Shown here piece by piece: positions 15,413 through 25,006 of a stretch of 38,361 nt of DNA. How positions within the stretch are numbered: the stretch's first letter is position 1; each line of letters starts with the position of its first letter. Origin of the DNA: Rhodospirillales bacterium (GTDB lineage Bacteria > Pseudomonadota > Alphaproteobacteria > Rhodospirillales > UBA2165); NCBI GenBank assembly GCA_016777585.1, contig JADHRD010000011.1, forward strand, positions 1-38,361. Direction: 5' to 3'. The notes below the pieces were generated by a model. The model saw only the letters and a program-made list of their open reading frames with translations, did no database searches and was not told where the DNA came from. A program made the position numbers and the translations under genes.

Positions 15413-17254
15413 TTAGGACTTAGTCGTCTTTTGAACTTTCAATAAGATATCACGCGCCAAAGGAGCAGCAACCGTAGACCCGCCGCCGCCATGTTCTACG
15501 ACTACTGAAACTACATAACGAGGGTTACTGAGAGGAGCATAACCAACAAACAGAGCATGATCTCTCTCATGCCACTCCAAGTCTTTATTTTTTTTAACTC
15601 CTATTTCACGCTCTTCAGCAGAAATTCGCCTTACTTGAACCGTTCCTGTCTTTCCACCAAATCTATATTTTGGATCGATGATTCTAGCTCGGAAAGCCGT
15701 GCCCTGTGGCGAATTGGTAACAAATGACATGGATTTCTTAACCAAGTCAAGATTTGTGATATTTATTCCGATATTCTTAAAATTTCCTAATTTAGAATTA
15801 TTGGACGAATCTAAATCAGACTTATTTAACGAAATACCTTTTGTTAAGCGTGGAGTAACAGCTTTTCCTCCATTAACTATGCGGGATGTCATAACAGCTA
15901 ATTGCAGAGGCGTAGCCAGAATTAATCCCTGTCCTATACCCGCTAATAAAGTCTCTCCTTGTTGCCAGGATGAATTTTTATTCTTCTTTTTCCATTCACG
16001 CGTGGGCATTAGACCTTTTGCTTCTCCTGACAACTCGATATTGAATATTTGACCCAATCCTAATCGACGAGCCATTGAAGAAATTGCATCGATTCCTAGT
16101 CTTTTGGCTACTTCATAAAAATAAACGTCGCAGGATTGTGCGATTGCAGAAATCATGTTCATTTTACCGTGTCCATTTTTCTTCCAACAGTGAAATATAG
16201 AGTCACCAAGTTCCAAACTACCAGTACAGAAATAATTACTGCGATTTGATATTATGCCTTTTTCCAATGCCGCTAAAGCCACCACCATCTTAAAAGTAGA
16301 TCCTGGCGCATATTGGCCGGAAATAGCTTTATTATTTAACGGATTCCTAGAATTATTTAAGATCTTCTGCCACTCAGACTTTGTTAAACCTCTGTTGAAT
16401 GCATTTGGATCAAAACTTGGTGTCGATACTAATGCTAATAAATCACCTTTATGAATATCCATCACAACACAAGAGGCCGACTCTCGTGCTAAACGTTGGC
16501 TCACGTATTTTTGTAACTCTAAGTCTATAGTTAACCATACGTCTTTTCCCTCTTCGCCTTCTCTCTTTTCAAGCTCTCGTATTTGCCTGCCAAACGCATT
16601 GACCTCTATCTGCTTTGAACCACTTTTCCCTCGAAGGGCAATGTCATAAAATTTTTCCATACCAGACTTACCCACCTTAAAACCCGGAATACTAAATAAA
16701 GGATCTGTCTTCTTTTGCTGATCAGTTACCTGTGAAACATACCCGCAAACCGCAGCCACCGCCGAGCCCGATGGATAAAAACGCTGCTCTCCTACATCTA
16801 TAAAAATTCCCTCGAGTTGCTCGGTATTTACTTCTATTTTAGCAATTTTATCCCACTCTAGATTTTCTTTCAAAAGGATAGGTGTAAAACTTCGATATCG
16901 TTTAATGTCACGCTTCAACCTCAATAAATCATAGCGGCTTAAATCGATTATACGCGTTAACTTTTCAAGTATTTGTTTCAGGTCATTAACGTTTTCTGGA
17001 ACCATCATTACCCTGTAATTAAGCTTGTTAATAGCCATTAAACGACCATAACGGTCAAGTATTCGACCTCGTTTTGGAGCAATTATACGATAACTAATTC
17101 TATTTTCATCAGCCAACGTTTTAAATTTTTCTGACTCAACGACCTGCAAATAGTACATTCTACCAACAAGTCCGGATAAAAGTGCTATTTGACCCCCGAA
17201 TAGAAATAAAGACCGCCGGGAGAGTGTTTTATGCCGTTCATTATCTCGAGACAT
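15413..17254 (-). CDS. mrdA: Penicillin-binding protein 2 (elongation transpeptidase)
   Basis: 613 residues. An N-terminal membrane anchor (about 14-32) is followed by the pedestal domain with NRISYRIIAPKRGRILDRYG. The transpeptidase domain has the active-site SxxK Ser319-Thr-Phe-Lys322 (APGSTFKM), SxN as Ser374-Cys-Asp376 and KTG at 535-537 (GGKTGTVQV). It crosslinks peptidoglycan during rod elongation, in complex with RodA and MreCD. ATG 17254 is preferred, with AAGG 7 bases upstream; TTG at 17257 is the only in-frame alternative nearby. Asp in place of Asn in the SxN motif is known in class B PBPs. Six bases separate this frame's upstream end from mreD. Confidence 0.97.
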   Translation of the reverse strand: MSRDNERHKTLSRRSLFLFGGQIALLSGLVGRMYYLQVVESEKFKTLADENRISYRIIAPKRGRILDRYGRLMAINKLNYRVMMVPENVNDLKQILEKLTRIIDLSRYDLLRLKRDIKRYRSFTPILLKENLEWDKIAKIEVNTEQLEGIFIDVGEQRFYPSGSAVAAVCGYVSQVTDQQKKTDPLFSIPGFKVGKSGMEKFYDIALRGKSGSKQIEVNAFGRQIRELEKREGEEGKDVWLTIDLELQKYVSQRLARESASCVVMDIHKGDLLALVSTPSFDPNAFNRGLTKSEWQKILNNSRNPLNNKAISGQYAPGSTFKMVVALAALEKGIISNRSNYFCTGSLELGDSIFHCWKKNGHGKMNMISAIAQSCDVYFYEVAKRLGIDAISSMARRLGLGQIFNIELSGEAKGLMPTREWKKKNKNSSWQQGETLLAGIGQGLILATPLQLAVMTSRIVNGGKAVTPRLTKGISLNKSDLDSSNNSKLGNFKNIGINITNLDLVKKSMSFVTNSPQGTAFRARIIDPKYRFGGKTGTVQVRRISAEEREIGVKKNKDLEWHERDHALFVGYAPLSNPRYVVSVVVEHGGGGSTVAAPLARDILLKVQKTTKS

Positions 17255-17263
17255 CAATTAACC

Positions 17264-17773
17264 TTACTGTAAAAATTTCTGTTGGAGGCGTAGTAATAAC
17301 GACGCGATCATCGGAAATACTCCAACCAGCACAGCATACTGAACAAGGTTGGCATCAAAGTTCAAAAAAGTCTCGGCCCAGATTGAGGCTAAAACCCAGC
17401 CCAATATAATGATTGCGAGGGCTGCAACCGAGAAGCCAAACCAATAAACGTGGAATGCTTTGCCGGCGAAGAAGCGTCGCTGAGCAAGAGACATCCCATA
17501 CATAGTTAAGAAGATTAGAGTATAAAAGCCTAATGGAGTGCCAATCAATAAGTCTTGCAGCAACCCAAGCAGAAAAATTGAATAAAAAGGTAGAAGATTC
17601 GACCTATAAATGGCCCAATGGTAGATTGGTATTAGTCCAAGTGCTGGACTTACGTGAATAAAATCGGGCATTCGCAACGGCAAAGCACTTAAAAAGATTG
17701 TGATTAAAGTCAGTATAAATGGCAGTGAAGATTTTGCTGAGACCGTGATCTTTTGCCAAAAGACATCATTCAT
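17264..17773 (-). CDS. mreD: Rod shape-determining protein MreD
   Basis: 169 residues with five or six hydrophobic segments (for example FILTLITIFLSALPLRMPDF, FLLGLLQDLLIGTPLGFYTL, FGFSVAALAIIILGWVLASI). The central LLQDLLIGTPLG is the most conserved MreD stretch. It is an inner-membrane protein of the elongasome linking MreC, MreB and PBP2. Its ATG lies inside the end of mreC (8-base overlap), the standard order. Confidence 0.93.
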   Translation of the reverse strand: MNDVFWQKITVSAKSSLPFILTLITIFLSALPLRMPDFIHVSPALGLIPIYHWAIYRSNLLPFYSIFLLGLLQDLLIGTPLGFYTLIFLTMYGMSLAQRRFFAGKAFHVYWFGFSVAALAIIILGWVLASIWAETFLNFDANLVQYAVLVGVFPMIASLLLRLQQKFLQ

Positions 17774-18656
17774 TATTTACCAGTCTATTTAACACTTTTT
17801 GTTCAGTTGCAAGAGACTTAAAATTTGGCCCTTCTAAACTCAAGATACTTACATATTCGAGACGTGACAAATTATTCGATAATTTTACACGAACTTTATT
17901 AACATCGACAGAATCAATCATTCCAACCAACAATCCAGGAGGAAAAACACCACCATGACCGGATGTAACAATTCTCTCTCCAATAGAAAATTTAGAGCTT
18001 TGATCAAAATGTACGAGCTGAGTTTTAGCCGAGTTCGAACCGACCATGATCGCTCTTATTCGATCTTTTTCAATTAATACTGGTATTCTTGAATTAAAGT
18101 CTGTTAACAGCGTAACACGCGACGAACCTTTTGCTACCTGAGAAATGCGACCTACTACTCCGGCATCGCCTAATACGATATTACCTTTATGAACCCCATC
18201 GACAATTCCTGCATTTAACAAAAAAGAGCTGGCTAATGGCCCTCCAGCTCCTGTAACTACGCGCGCCGATATAAATTTTCCCTTTTTTTCCTTCACGATA
18301 TTCAAAAGCTTTTGTAAAGCAAGATTTTCAATCTCCAGTTTTCGAGCGACTTGTTGCCATTGCTTTAATCTTAAGTTTTCCTGAAGAAGCATATAATTTT
18401 GTTCTCTAATGCTCATTAAATCCCGCCCACTCTGGATAGTTGAGTGAATAGTATCAATGGGCTGCGAGATGACACTCATTAAAGGGACAAAAATATCGGC
18501 TAGCTCTGCAGTTATTTTTTCTATTCTCTGACTTTCTATTTTACCGAGCAGCATTATACCAAAAGCTGCTATAAATAAGCTTAAATATAAAAATCTACTA
18601 ACCAAACTTTTCAAGGGTAGAGCTACACGCAATATTGAACTTCTACGAAATTCCAT
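17766..18656 (-). CDS. mreC: Cell shape-determining protein MreC
   Basis: 296 residues. A short cytoplasmic N-terminus and one transmembrane helix (about 20-40) are followed by a coiled-coil stretch (about 75-115, MSIREQNYMLLQENLRLKQW) and the beta-rich periplasmic domain with SSFLLNAGIVDGVHKGNIVL, GVVGRISQVAKGSSRVTLLT and VTSGHGGVFPPGLLVG. MreC organises the elongasome scaffold in the periplasm. It lies between mreB (42-base gap) and mreD (overlap). Confidence 0.96.
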   Translation of the reverse strand: MEFRRSSILRVALPLKSLVSRFLYLSLFIAAFGIMLLGKIESQRIEKITAELADIFVPLMSVISQPIDTIHSTIQSGRDLMSIREQNYMLLQENLRLKQWQQVARKLEIENLALQKLLNIVKEKKGKFISARVVTGAGGPLASSFLLNAGIVDGVHKGNIVLGDAGVVGRISQVAKGSSRVTLLTDFNSRIPVLIEKDRIRAIMVGSNSAKTQLVHFDQSSKFSIGERIVTSGHGGVFPPGLLVGMIDSVDVNKVRVKLSNNLSRLEYVSILSLEGPNFKSLATEQKVLNRLVNNE

Positions 18657-18698
18657 AATACCTCATAAATCTAACTTAACTTTTTAAATAGACTCAGT

Positions 18699-19772
<1,074 letters not shown>

Positions 19773-19885
19773 TTAAAATAAATCCTAAATTTTACGGTGA
19801 CGCTTCTCTCTATTTAAACGTTTTCACAATAAAGATCAAAGGCTATACTTAAAATTCTTTTGTTCTTATATTATATTTTGATCTA

Positions 19886-21442
19886 TTAAGCCGATAAACT
19901 GGTTGGAAGAGTCTTCTCTCGCTTTACCAATAATTTATTTAATGCATTTATGTATGCTTTTGCTGAAGCAACCATAGTATCAGGATCCGCACCCTGTCCA
20001 TTAACAGTCTTACCTTTTTCCTCTAATCGAACCGTTACTTCAGCTTGCGCATCAGTACCTTGGGTTACGGCATGAACCTGATAGAGCTGAAGCTTTGGGG
20101 CCATATTTGTTATTTCTTTTATACCTTTAAAAATTGCATCGACTGGTCCATCTCCCGACATCTGGATACTTTTACTATCTCCCTCTATGTCCAACTTGAT
20201 TGATGCTTTGGGCGGTCTATGCTCCGTTCCACATAAAACCTCCAAACCCTGTAAACTTATATTATCATATTTTCGAACAATGGCATCATCTACAATTGCC
20301 ACGATATCTTCATCATATATTTCTTTTTTTATATCCGCCAAATTTTTAAAACGCTTAAAGGCATCTTGAATCGCATTGTCCCCTAAATCATAACCTAATT
20401 CGATAAGTTTTTCCCTAAATGCATGACGCCCAGAATGCTTACCCATCACTAATTTACTTTCGGTCAAACCCACAGAGCTTGGAGTCATAATTTCGTAGGT
20501 TTGAGCATTTTTTAGCATACCATCCTGATGTATTCCGGACTCGTGGGCAAAGGCGTTGGCCCCAACAATAGCTTTGTTAGGCTGAACCGAAAAACCTGTA
20601 ATAGTTGATACTAACTTGGATGCCTTCATTATAAGTGTAGAGTCAATATTAGTTTGATATGGTAACTGATCTTGCCTCGTCTTTAAACCCATCACTATTT
20701 CTTCCATAGCAGCATTTCCAGCGCGTTCACCTAGACCATTTATGGTACATTCAACCTGCCGAGCACCCGACTGAACTGCTGCTAAAGAATTTGCAACAGC
20801 CATTCCCAAATCATTGTGACAATGAACAGATATGATTGCTTTGTCGATATTAGGTACACGGTTCATCACCATCTTAATCAAATTTGCGTATTCCGAAGGC
20901 ATTGCATAACCAACGGTATCAGGTATGTTTATTGTTGTGGCACCAGATTTAATTGCAGACTCAATGGTTTGACAGAGAAAGTCGTGGTCCGATCTTGAGC
21001 CATCTTCACAAGACCATTCTACATCATCGGTAAAGTTTCGCGCATACGTAACACTGTCAATAACAGCTTGGTGTACATCTTTTGGATCCATCTGCAACTT
21101 AAACTTCATGTGCACTGGGGAAGTTGAAATAAATGTATGTATCCTTCCTCTTTTCGCTGGCTTAACAGCTTCCGCACATCTTTCAATATCACCTTTACTT
21201 GATCTCGATAAACCACAAATAATAGAATTTTTAGATAACTTGGATATTTCATTTACGGACTCAAAGTCTCCATCTGAAGCTATTGGGAAACCGGCCTCAA
21301 TCACATCTACGCCCATATCTTCCAATACTTCGGCAATTCTAATTTTCTCAGATAAGTTCATTGAAGCGCCGGGTGATTGCTCTCCATCACGCAAGGTAGT
21401 ATCAAAAATTATTATGTCTTGTTTATTTCTATTTGTAGTCAT
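19886..21442 (-). CDS. leuA: 2-isopropylmalate synthase
   Basis: 518 residues, the normal length of bacterial LeuA with a regulatory domain. The catalytic TIM barrel starts with IFDTTLRDGEQSPGASMN (metal-binding Asp and catalytic Arg), followed by SVHCHNDLGMAVANSL (the HxH metal motif) and INGLGERAGNAAMEE. HESGIHQDGMLKN and GKHSGRHAFREKL mark the linker. The C-terminal LeuA dimer domain (about 400-505) binds leucine for feedback inhibition. It condenses acetyl-CoA with 2-oxoisovalerate in the first committed step of leucine synthesis. The ATG at 21442 has AAAGG upstream. A leucine-rich leader peptide with hairpins lies 83-136 bases upstream, so attenuation is likely in addition to feedback inhibition. 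Confidence 0.97.
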   Translation of the reverse strand: MTTNRNKQDIIIFDTTLRDGEQSPGASMNLSEKIRIAEVLEDMGVDVIEAGFPIASDGDFESVNEISKLSKNSIICGLSRSSKGDIERCAEAVKPAKRGRIHTFISTSPVHMKFKLQMDPKDVHQAVIDSVTYARNFTDDVEWSCEDGSRSDHDFLCQTIESAIKSGATTINIPDTVGYAMPSEYANLIKMVMNRVPNIDKAIISVHCHNDLGMAVANSLAAVQSGARQVECTINGLGERAGNAAMEEIVMGLKTRQDQLPYQTNIDSTLIMKASKLVSTITGFSVQPNKAIVGANAFAHESGIHQDGMLKNAQTYEIMTPSSVGLTESKLVMGKHSGRHAFREKLIELGYDLGDNAIQDAFKRFKNLADIKKEIYDEDIVAIVDDAIVRKYDNISLQGLEVLCGTEHRPPKASIKLDIEGDSKSIQMSGDGPVDAIFKGIKEITNMAPKLQLYQVHAVTQGTDAQAEVTVRLEEKGKTVNGQGADPDTMVASAKAYINALNKLLVKREKTLPTSLSA

Positions 21443-21490
21443 TTCACTGAACCTTTCTAAATAACGATTGCGTTTCCTAGGTAACTTTTC

Positions 21491-21531
21491 CCTCTGAACG
21501 CAGCGCGCTTTTCAGCTATTGCGATCAGAGG
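21491..21531 (-). promoter_or_regulatory. leuA leader hairpin with alternative pairing
   Basis: On the minus strand CCTCTGA (21531-21525) pairs with TCAGAGG (21497-21491), continued after one mismatch by CGCA (21523-21520) with TGCG (21502-21499). A smaller stem GCGAC-TTA-GTCGC (21543-21531) lies in the last codons of the leader peptide. TGCGTT (21502-21497) could pair instead with AACGCA (21474-21469), excluding the main stem. This is the logic of an attenuator. I see no U-run, so the end point may be Rho-dependent or translational. Confidence 0.55.
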
Positions 21532-21578
21532 CGACTAAGTCGCTGGGCCAGTAATAAAATCATATTGAATGTAAGCAT
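21525..21578 (-). CDS. Leucine-rich leader peptide of leuA
   Basis: A 17-codon frame on the minus strand reads MLTFNMILLLAQRLSRL and ends in TGA. Six of 17 residues are Leu, with three in a row at codons 8-10 (TTA TTA CTG) directly before the first hairpin. Such leaders make ribosomes stall when charged tRNA-Leu is scarce and so control folding of the downstream RNA. The location 82 bases before leuA and the hairpin set that starts at its end support the call. The Shine-Dalgarno is weak (GAG 7 bases upstream), and a shorter version could begin at the ATG at 21563. Confidence 0.65.
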   Translation of the reverse strand: MLTFNMILLLAQRLSRL

Positions 21579-21780
21579 TCTAACTCGCAAAAATATATTT
21601 TTCGATTTCAAGATTTCGCATACAATGCTATTAAAATCACATGAACTTATTAGTAATGTATACAAAAACTATAAAAAGACTATTAATTAAGCTATTACGT
21701 CTTTTTTAATATCAAAGTCAATAAATAAAACCCTAAGTTCTCTGAAGTATAGAGAGAATACTGGGATAAGGAAGCTTATA
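21579..21780. other. AT-rich divergent intergenic region
   Basis: With the leader this is part of a 338-base gap between leuA and the racemase-fold gene. It should hold the leuA promoter on the minus strand and the promoter of the 21781-27356 operon on the plus strand. I cannot fix either with confidence. A short inverted repeat TTCTCT (21738-21743) / AGAGAA (21753-21758) lies just before the ribosome site AAGGA of the plus-strand operon. No gene is visible. Confidence 0.5.
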
Positions 21781-22563
21781 ATGGAACCAATTCGAATAGC
21801 TTACCAAAGTTATACCAATGAAAAACAAGCTGGTAGTTATTGGAAGCATTTAAAAAAACACATAAACGAGATTGTCGATGATGGAACCGTCGTTGATATC
21901 TTAGGAATTTCACCCCCTGACTCCCATGCCCATTCGTTATCGGAATTTAGATGCGCTCGAGAAATGATTTCGAACGCAATAACTGCAGATAAAGATGGGT
22001 ATGATGGCTTTGCAATTGGTCATTTCCAAGACGCAGGATTATATGAAGCGCGAGCTTCAGTCGAAATGCCAGTCCATTCGTTAGGTGAAGCTTCAATGTT
22101 ATACGCCTGCCAATTAGGCCAGAAAATTGGAATAGTAACAATTAATCCAAAGTACATCTCATGGTTTCATCACCAGATTGGCAAATATGGCTTAAGAGAA
22201 AGAATAACCGGCGTTCATGCAATGGAATTTGAACCGGGATCTATTTTGTCGGCTTTTGATAGAAAGAATGGACTTAAAGAGACCCTAAAATTATTTGAAC
22301 AACAGTCACTGCCTCTAGTCGAACAAGGTGTTGATGTTATAATCCCAGGCGGGGGGATTCCAATGTTACTATTTAGTGGAGCATTCAATCATAATGTTGC
22401 CAAGGCGCCAGTGATCAATGGGATCCCCATTTTAGTAAAAATGACTGAAATGGCAATCAAGCTAAAACGTTTAACTGGCCTAACAGTGAGTAGAACGAAT
22501 GACTTTGCAAAACCATCTCTTGAATTAATCGAAGAATTCTTAGCAAATCCAAAAGGCTTATAA
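21781..22563 (+). CDS. Asp/Glu racemase-superfamily protein lacking both catalytic cysteines
   Basis: 260 residues. The two-fold repeat of the Asp/Glu/hydantoin racemase superfamily is visible: GFAIGHFQDAGLYEARASVE (first active-site loop), PVHSLGEASMLYACQLGQKIGIVT (written in part here: PVHSLGEASM) and GVDVIIPGGGIPMLL (second loop). In racemases each loop carries a Cys that removes or adds a proton. Here the first is His81 and the second falls on Gly190 or Gly191. A two-base racemase is therefore unlikely; decarboxylase, isomerase or lyase chemistry, as in arylmalonate decarboxylase or maleate isomerase relatives, is possible but those also keep at least one Cys. ATG 21781 follows AAGGA. First gene of the plus-strand operon. 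Confidence 0.82.
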   Translation: MEPIRIAYQSYTNEKQAGSYWKHLKKHINEIVDDGTVVDILGISPPDSHAHSLSEFRCAREMISNAITADKDGYDGFAIGHFQDAGLYEARASVEMPVHSLGEASMLYACQLGQKIGIVTINPKYISWFHHQIGKYGLRERITGVHAMEFEPGSILSAFDRKNGLKETLKLFEQQSLPLVEQGVDVIIPGGGIPMLLFSGAFNHNVAKAPVINGIPILVKMTEMAIKLKRLTGLTVSRTNDFAKPSLELIEEFLANPKGL

Positions 22564-22565
22564 AG

Positions 22566-23741
22566 TTGGATATCACGAGAAATAAATATGATGGTATCGC
22601 GGTATGTGCACCTGTTACAATTCCTTACACTAGGTATTCACTTAAGAGCTCACATTGGTTTTGCGGACAAAGTATTGCGGCCTTGATTAAGAGAGCAAAA
22701 ATAAAAAAAGAGGCTATTGATGGTTTTTGTATCTCTAGTTTTACGCTTAGTCCGGATAGTGCGGTTGGGTTAATGCAACATCTAGGTACGTCACCAAGAT
22801 GGCTAGATCATATACCAATGGGAGGAGCAAGTGGCGGCGTTGCGTTGAGGAGAGCAGCAAGAGCGGTGCAATCAGGGGATGCTGAGATAGTAGCCTGCGT
22901 GGGTGCTGACACAAATCATGTTGATACTTTTCGAAATACAATAGCAACATTCAGCCAATTTGCGAATGATGCTGTTTATCCCTACGGTTCAGGAGGCCCA
23001 AACTCTAGTTTTGCTTTCTTAACAGATTATTACATGAGAGAATTTGGCGCGAAACGAGAAGACTTTGGTAAGTTATGTATTGCTCAAAGAGAGAATGCCT
23101 TGCCGGTAAAGCACGCGATGATGAAAAAGTCACTGAACATGGATGACTATATTAATGCAAGAACAATCGCTGATCCTATTCGATTGTATGATTGCGTTAT
23201 GCCCTGTGCAGGGGCAGAAGGGTTTTTGGTCATGAGCATTGAAAGAGCAAAATTCTTAAAATTACCTTACACACAAATACTATCGACTATTGAACGCCAT
23301 AACGCCTTCCCAGATGATCCAATTCAGTATAGAGGAGGATGGGCAATTGATGTAGATGAATTTTACGAACAAGCTGGACTAGGACCAAAAGATATGGATT
23401 TAGTTCAACTTTACGATGACTATCCAGTAATCTGTTTTATGCAGATTGAGGATTTAGGATTTTGTGACAAAGGAGAGGCTTCTAAATTTATTAAAGACAA
23501 AGATTTAACCACTAAAGGCAATTTCCCCTTGAACACATCAGGTGGACAATTATCTCAAGGACAAGCTGGCGCAGGTGGTGGCTTTCTAGGTGTCGTAGAA
23601 ACAATTAGGCAACTAACAGGCGAAGTGCTTGGTTATCAGGTTGATAACGTTCAAAATGGTCTAGTATCATGCTTTGGAATGATAAACTATGACCGAGGCC
23701 TATGCACTTCAGCGGCCATCTTATCAAAAGGTGACCTATGA
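22566..23741 (+). CDS. Thiolase-fold protein without nucleophilic Cys (SCP-x/Ltp2-like)
   Basis: 391 residues from a TTG start at 22566 (AAAAGG lies 10 bases upstream; no in-frame ATG precedes conserved sequence). The first thiolase half includes HIPMGGASGGVALRRAARAV (83-102), where Gly87 takes the place of the acyl-accepting Cys. In the second half, LNTSGGQLSQGQAGAGGGF replaces the usual GHPxG His by Gln333, while Cys369 (VSCFGM) remains. QLYDDYPVICF (281-291) matches the lipid-transfer-type thiolase subgroup. Members of this subgroup pair with DUF35 proteins and cleave or form C-C bonds by retro-aldol or acyl-transfer chemistry. It starts two bases after the racemase-fold gene and overlaps the DUF35-SDR gene, so the two are very likely partners. 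Confidence 0.87.
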   Translation: MDITRNKYDGIAVCAPVTIPYTRYSLKSSHWFCGQSIAALIKRAKIKKEAIDGFCISSFTLSPDSAVGLMQHLGTSPRWLDHIPMGGASGGVALRRAARAVQSGDAEIVACVGADTNHVDTFRNTIATFSQFANDAVYPYGSGGPNSSFAFLTDYYMREFGAKREDFGKLCIAQRENALPVKHAMMKKSLNMDDYINARTIADPIRLYDCVMPCAGAEGFLVMSIERAKFLKLPYTQILSTIERHNAFPDDPIQYRGGWAIDVDEFYEQAGLGPKDMDLVQLYDDYPVICFMQIEDLGFCDKGEASKFIKDKDLTTKGNFPLNTSGGQLSQGQAGAGGGFLGVVETIRQLTGEVLGYQVDNVQNGLVSCFGMINYDRGLCTSAAILSKGDL

Positions 23742-24979
23742 CAACACCGCTTTCTAAGCCTAAGAGAAAAGATCCTACAAAGCGAACACGAATTCCGAGT
23801 TTGCCTCCAGGGAAACGTTCACGAGAGGCTCACGGTTTAACTGCCATGGCGGCAGTTGGAAGGTTTGCTCTTCAAGTATGCAATGAGTGTCAGAAAGTTC
23901 AATATCCCCCCAGACAAATATGCAGTAATTGCTTAAACGATAAGTTGTTTTGGCGAGATGTAAATAACGGGGGCAAACTTCTGGCAGAAACAAAACTTCA
24001 ACACTCAAACGATACCTATTTTCGCGACAGAATTCCGTGGAGACTCGGTATCGTGATTGCCGATGCTGGCCCTTCCATAGTGGCTCATCTGGGAGAAGAT
24101 TGTATTCGCGATCAACGTGTTAGAATGTCACTTTCTATTGATCGCGCAGGTAATGCAGTGATAACAGCAAGACCAGAGAAACCAACTCAATTGGAGGAGG
24201 ATGACGTGCAATTACGTGAAATGGCTTTCAATCCTAAAGATAGGCGAGTTTTGATTGTTGATGGTAAAACTGAATTAGGGCTTCGCATAGCGGAAAATAT
24301 GGTTGCCGCCGGCGCTCGAGATGTATTTGTAGGATCTGCAGAACCTTGGCGCTCAAGCAGTTATCTAGATAAAATAAAAGATCTAGAGCGGACCTCAATA
24401 TATTCTCTTGATGTAACAGATACAGAGTCTGTCAAAGAATTAGCATCGATGATTGGAGATAAAGTCGAAATATTAGTAAATAATAGCTACCATCTTCGTA
24501 TGGGTGGACTAGTTGATAAGTTCGATATTAATACAGCTCATGATGAGATGGAAATTCACTATCATGGTCTTATGAGGCTAGCAGCATTCTTCGGACCAAT
24601 TATGAAATTACGAAGTGCCGACGGCCCACAAGGCGCGTCGGCATGGCTTAACGTTTTATCAGCTTATGCTCTGATAAATAATCCCGATCTTGCCACGTAC
24701 TCAGCTTCCCAAGCTGCTGCGTTGTCACTTTCTCAATGCTTAAGGTCAGAAATGGCTGCAGGTGGAATTCGAGTGCTAAATGCTTTTACCGGGCCAATTG
24801 AGGATGAATGGCAACAAATTGCACCACCCCCTAAGCTCATACCAGATACAGTTGCAAAACGAATAATAAAGGGGCTCCAAGATGGCAAAGAAGATATTAT
24901 TATTGGAGCGGTAGCAGAGGAAATCTGTGCGCGTATAGCCGAGAATGCCAAGGAAATAGAGCGCACAATTAAGCTTTAG
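23738..24979 (+). CDS. DUF35 (zinc ribbon + OB fold) - SDR fusion protein
   Basis: 413 residues with two joined modules. Residues about 35-150 form a DUF35 unit: a rubredoxin-like zinc ribbon with Cys48, Cys51, Cys62 and Cys65 (CNEC, PPRQICSNC) and an OB fold (IPWRLGIVIADAGPSIVAHL). Residues about 167-395 form an SDR domain: RRVLIVDGKTELGLRIAENM with a degenerate glycine motif, ILVNNSYH, Ser308 (LNVLSAYA) and Tyr321 in YSASQ, where Gln325 replaces the usual Lys. DUF35 proteins act as obligate partners of thiolase-fold enzymes and channel CoA intermediates. The start overlaps the thiolase-fold stop (ATGA). The SDR part may reduce or oxidise the carbonyl handled by the complex, or be structural given the altered residues. 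Confidence 0.88.
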   Translation: MTTPLSKPKRKDPTKRTRIPSLPPGKRSREAHGLTAMAAVGRFALQVCNECQKVQYPPRQICSNCLNDKLFWRDVNNGGKLLAETKLQHSNDTYFRDRIPWRLGIVIADAGPSIVAHLGEDCIRDQRVRMSLSIDRAGNAVITARPEKPTQLEEDDVQLREMAFNPKDRRVLIVDGKTELGLRIAENMVAAGARDVFVGSAEPWRSSSYLDKIKDLERTSIYSLDVTDTESVKELASMIGDKVEILVNNSYHLRMGGLVDKFDINTAHDEMEIHYHGLMRLAAFFGPIMKLRSADGPQGASAWLNVLSAYALINNPDLATYSASQAAALSLSQCLRSEMAAGGIRVLNAFTGPIEDEWQQIAPPPKLIPDTVAKRIIKGLQDGKEDIIIGAVAEEICARIAENAKEIERTIKL

Positions 24980-25006
24980 TATTGAACAAGTTAATGGAAT
25001 AAATCA

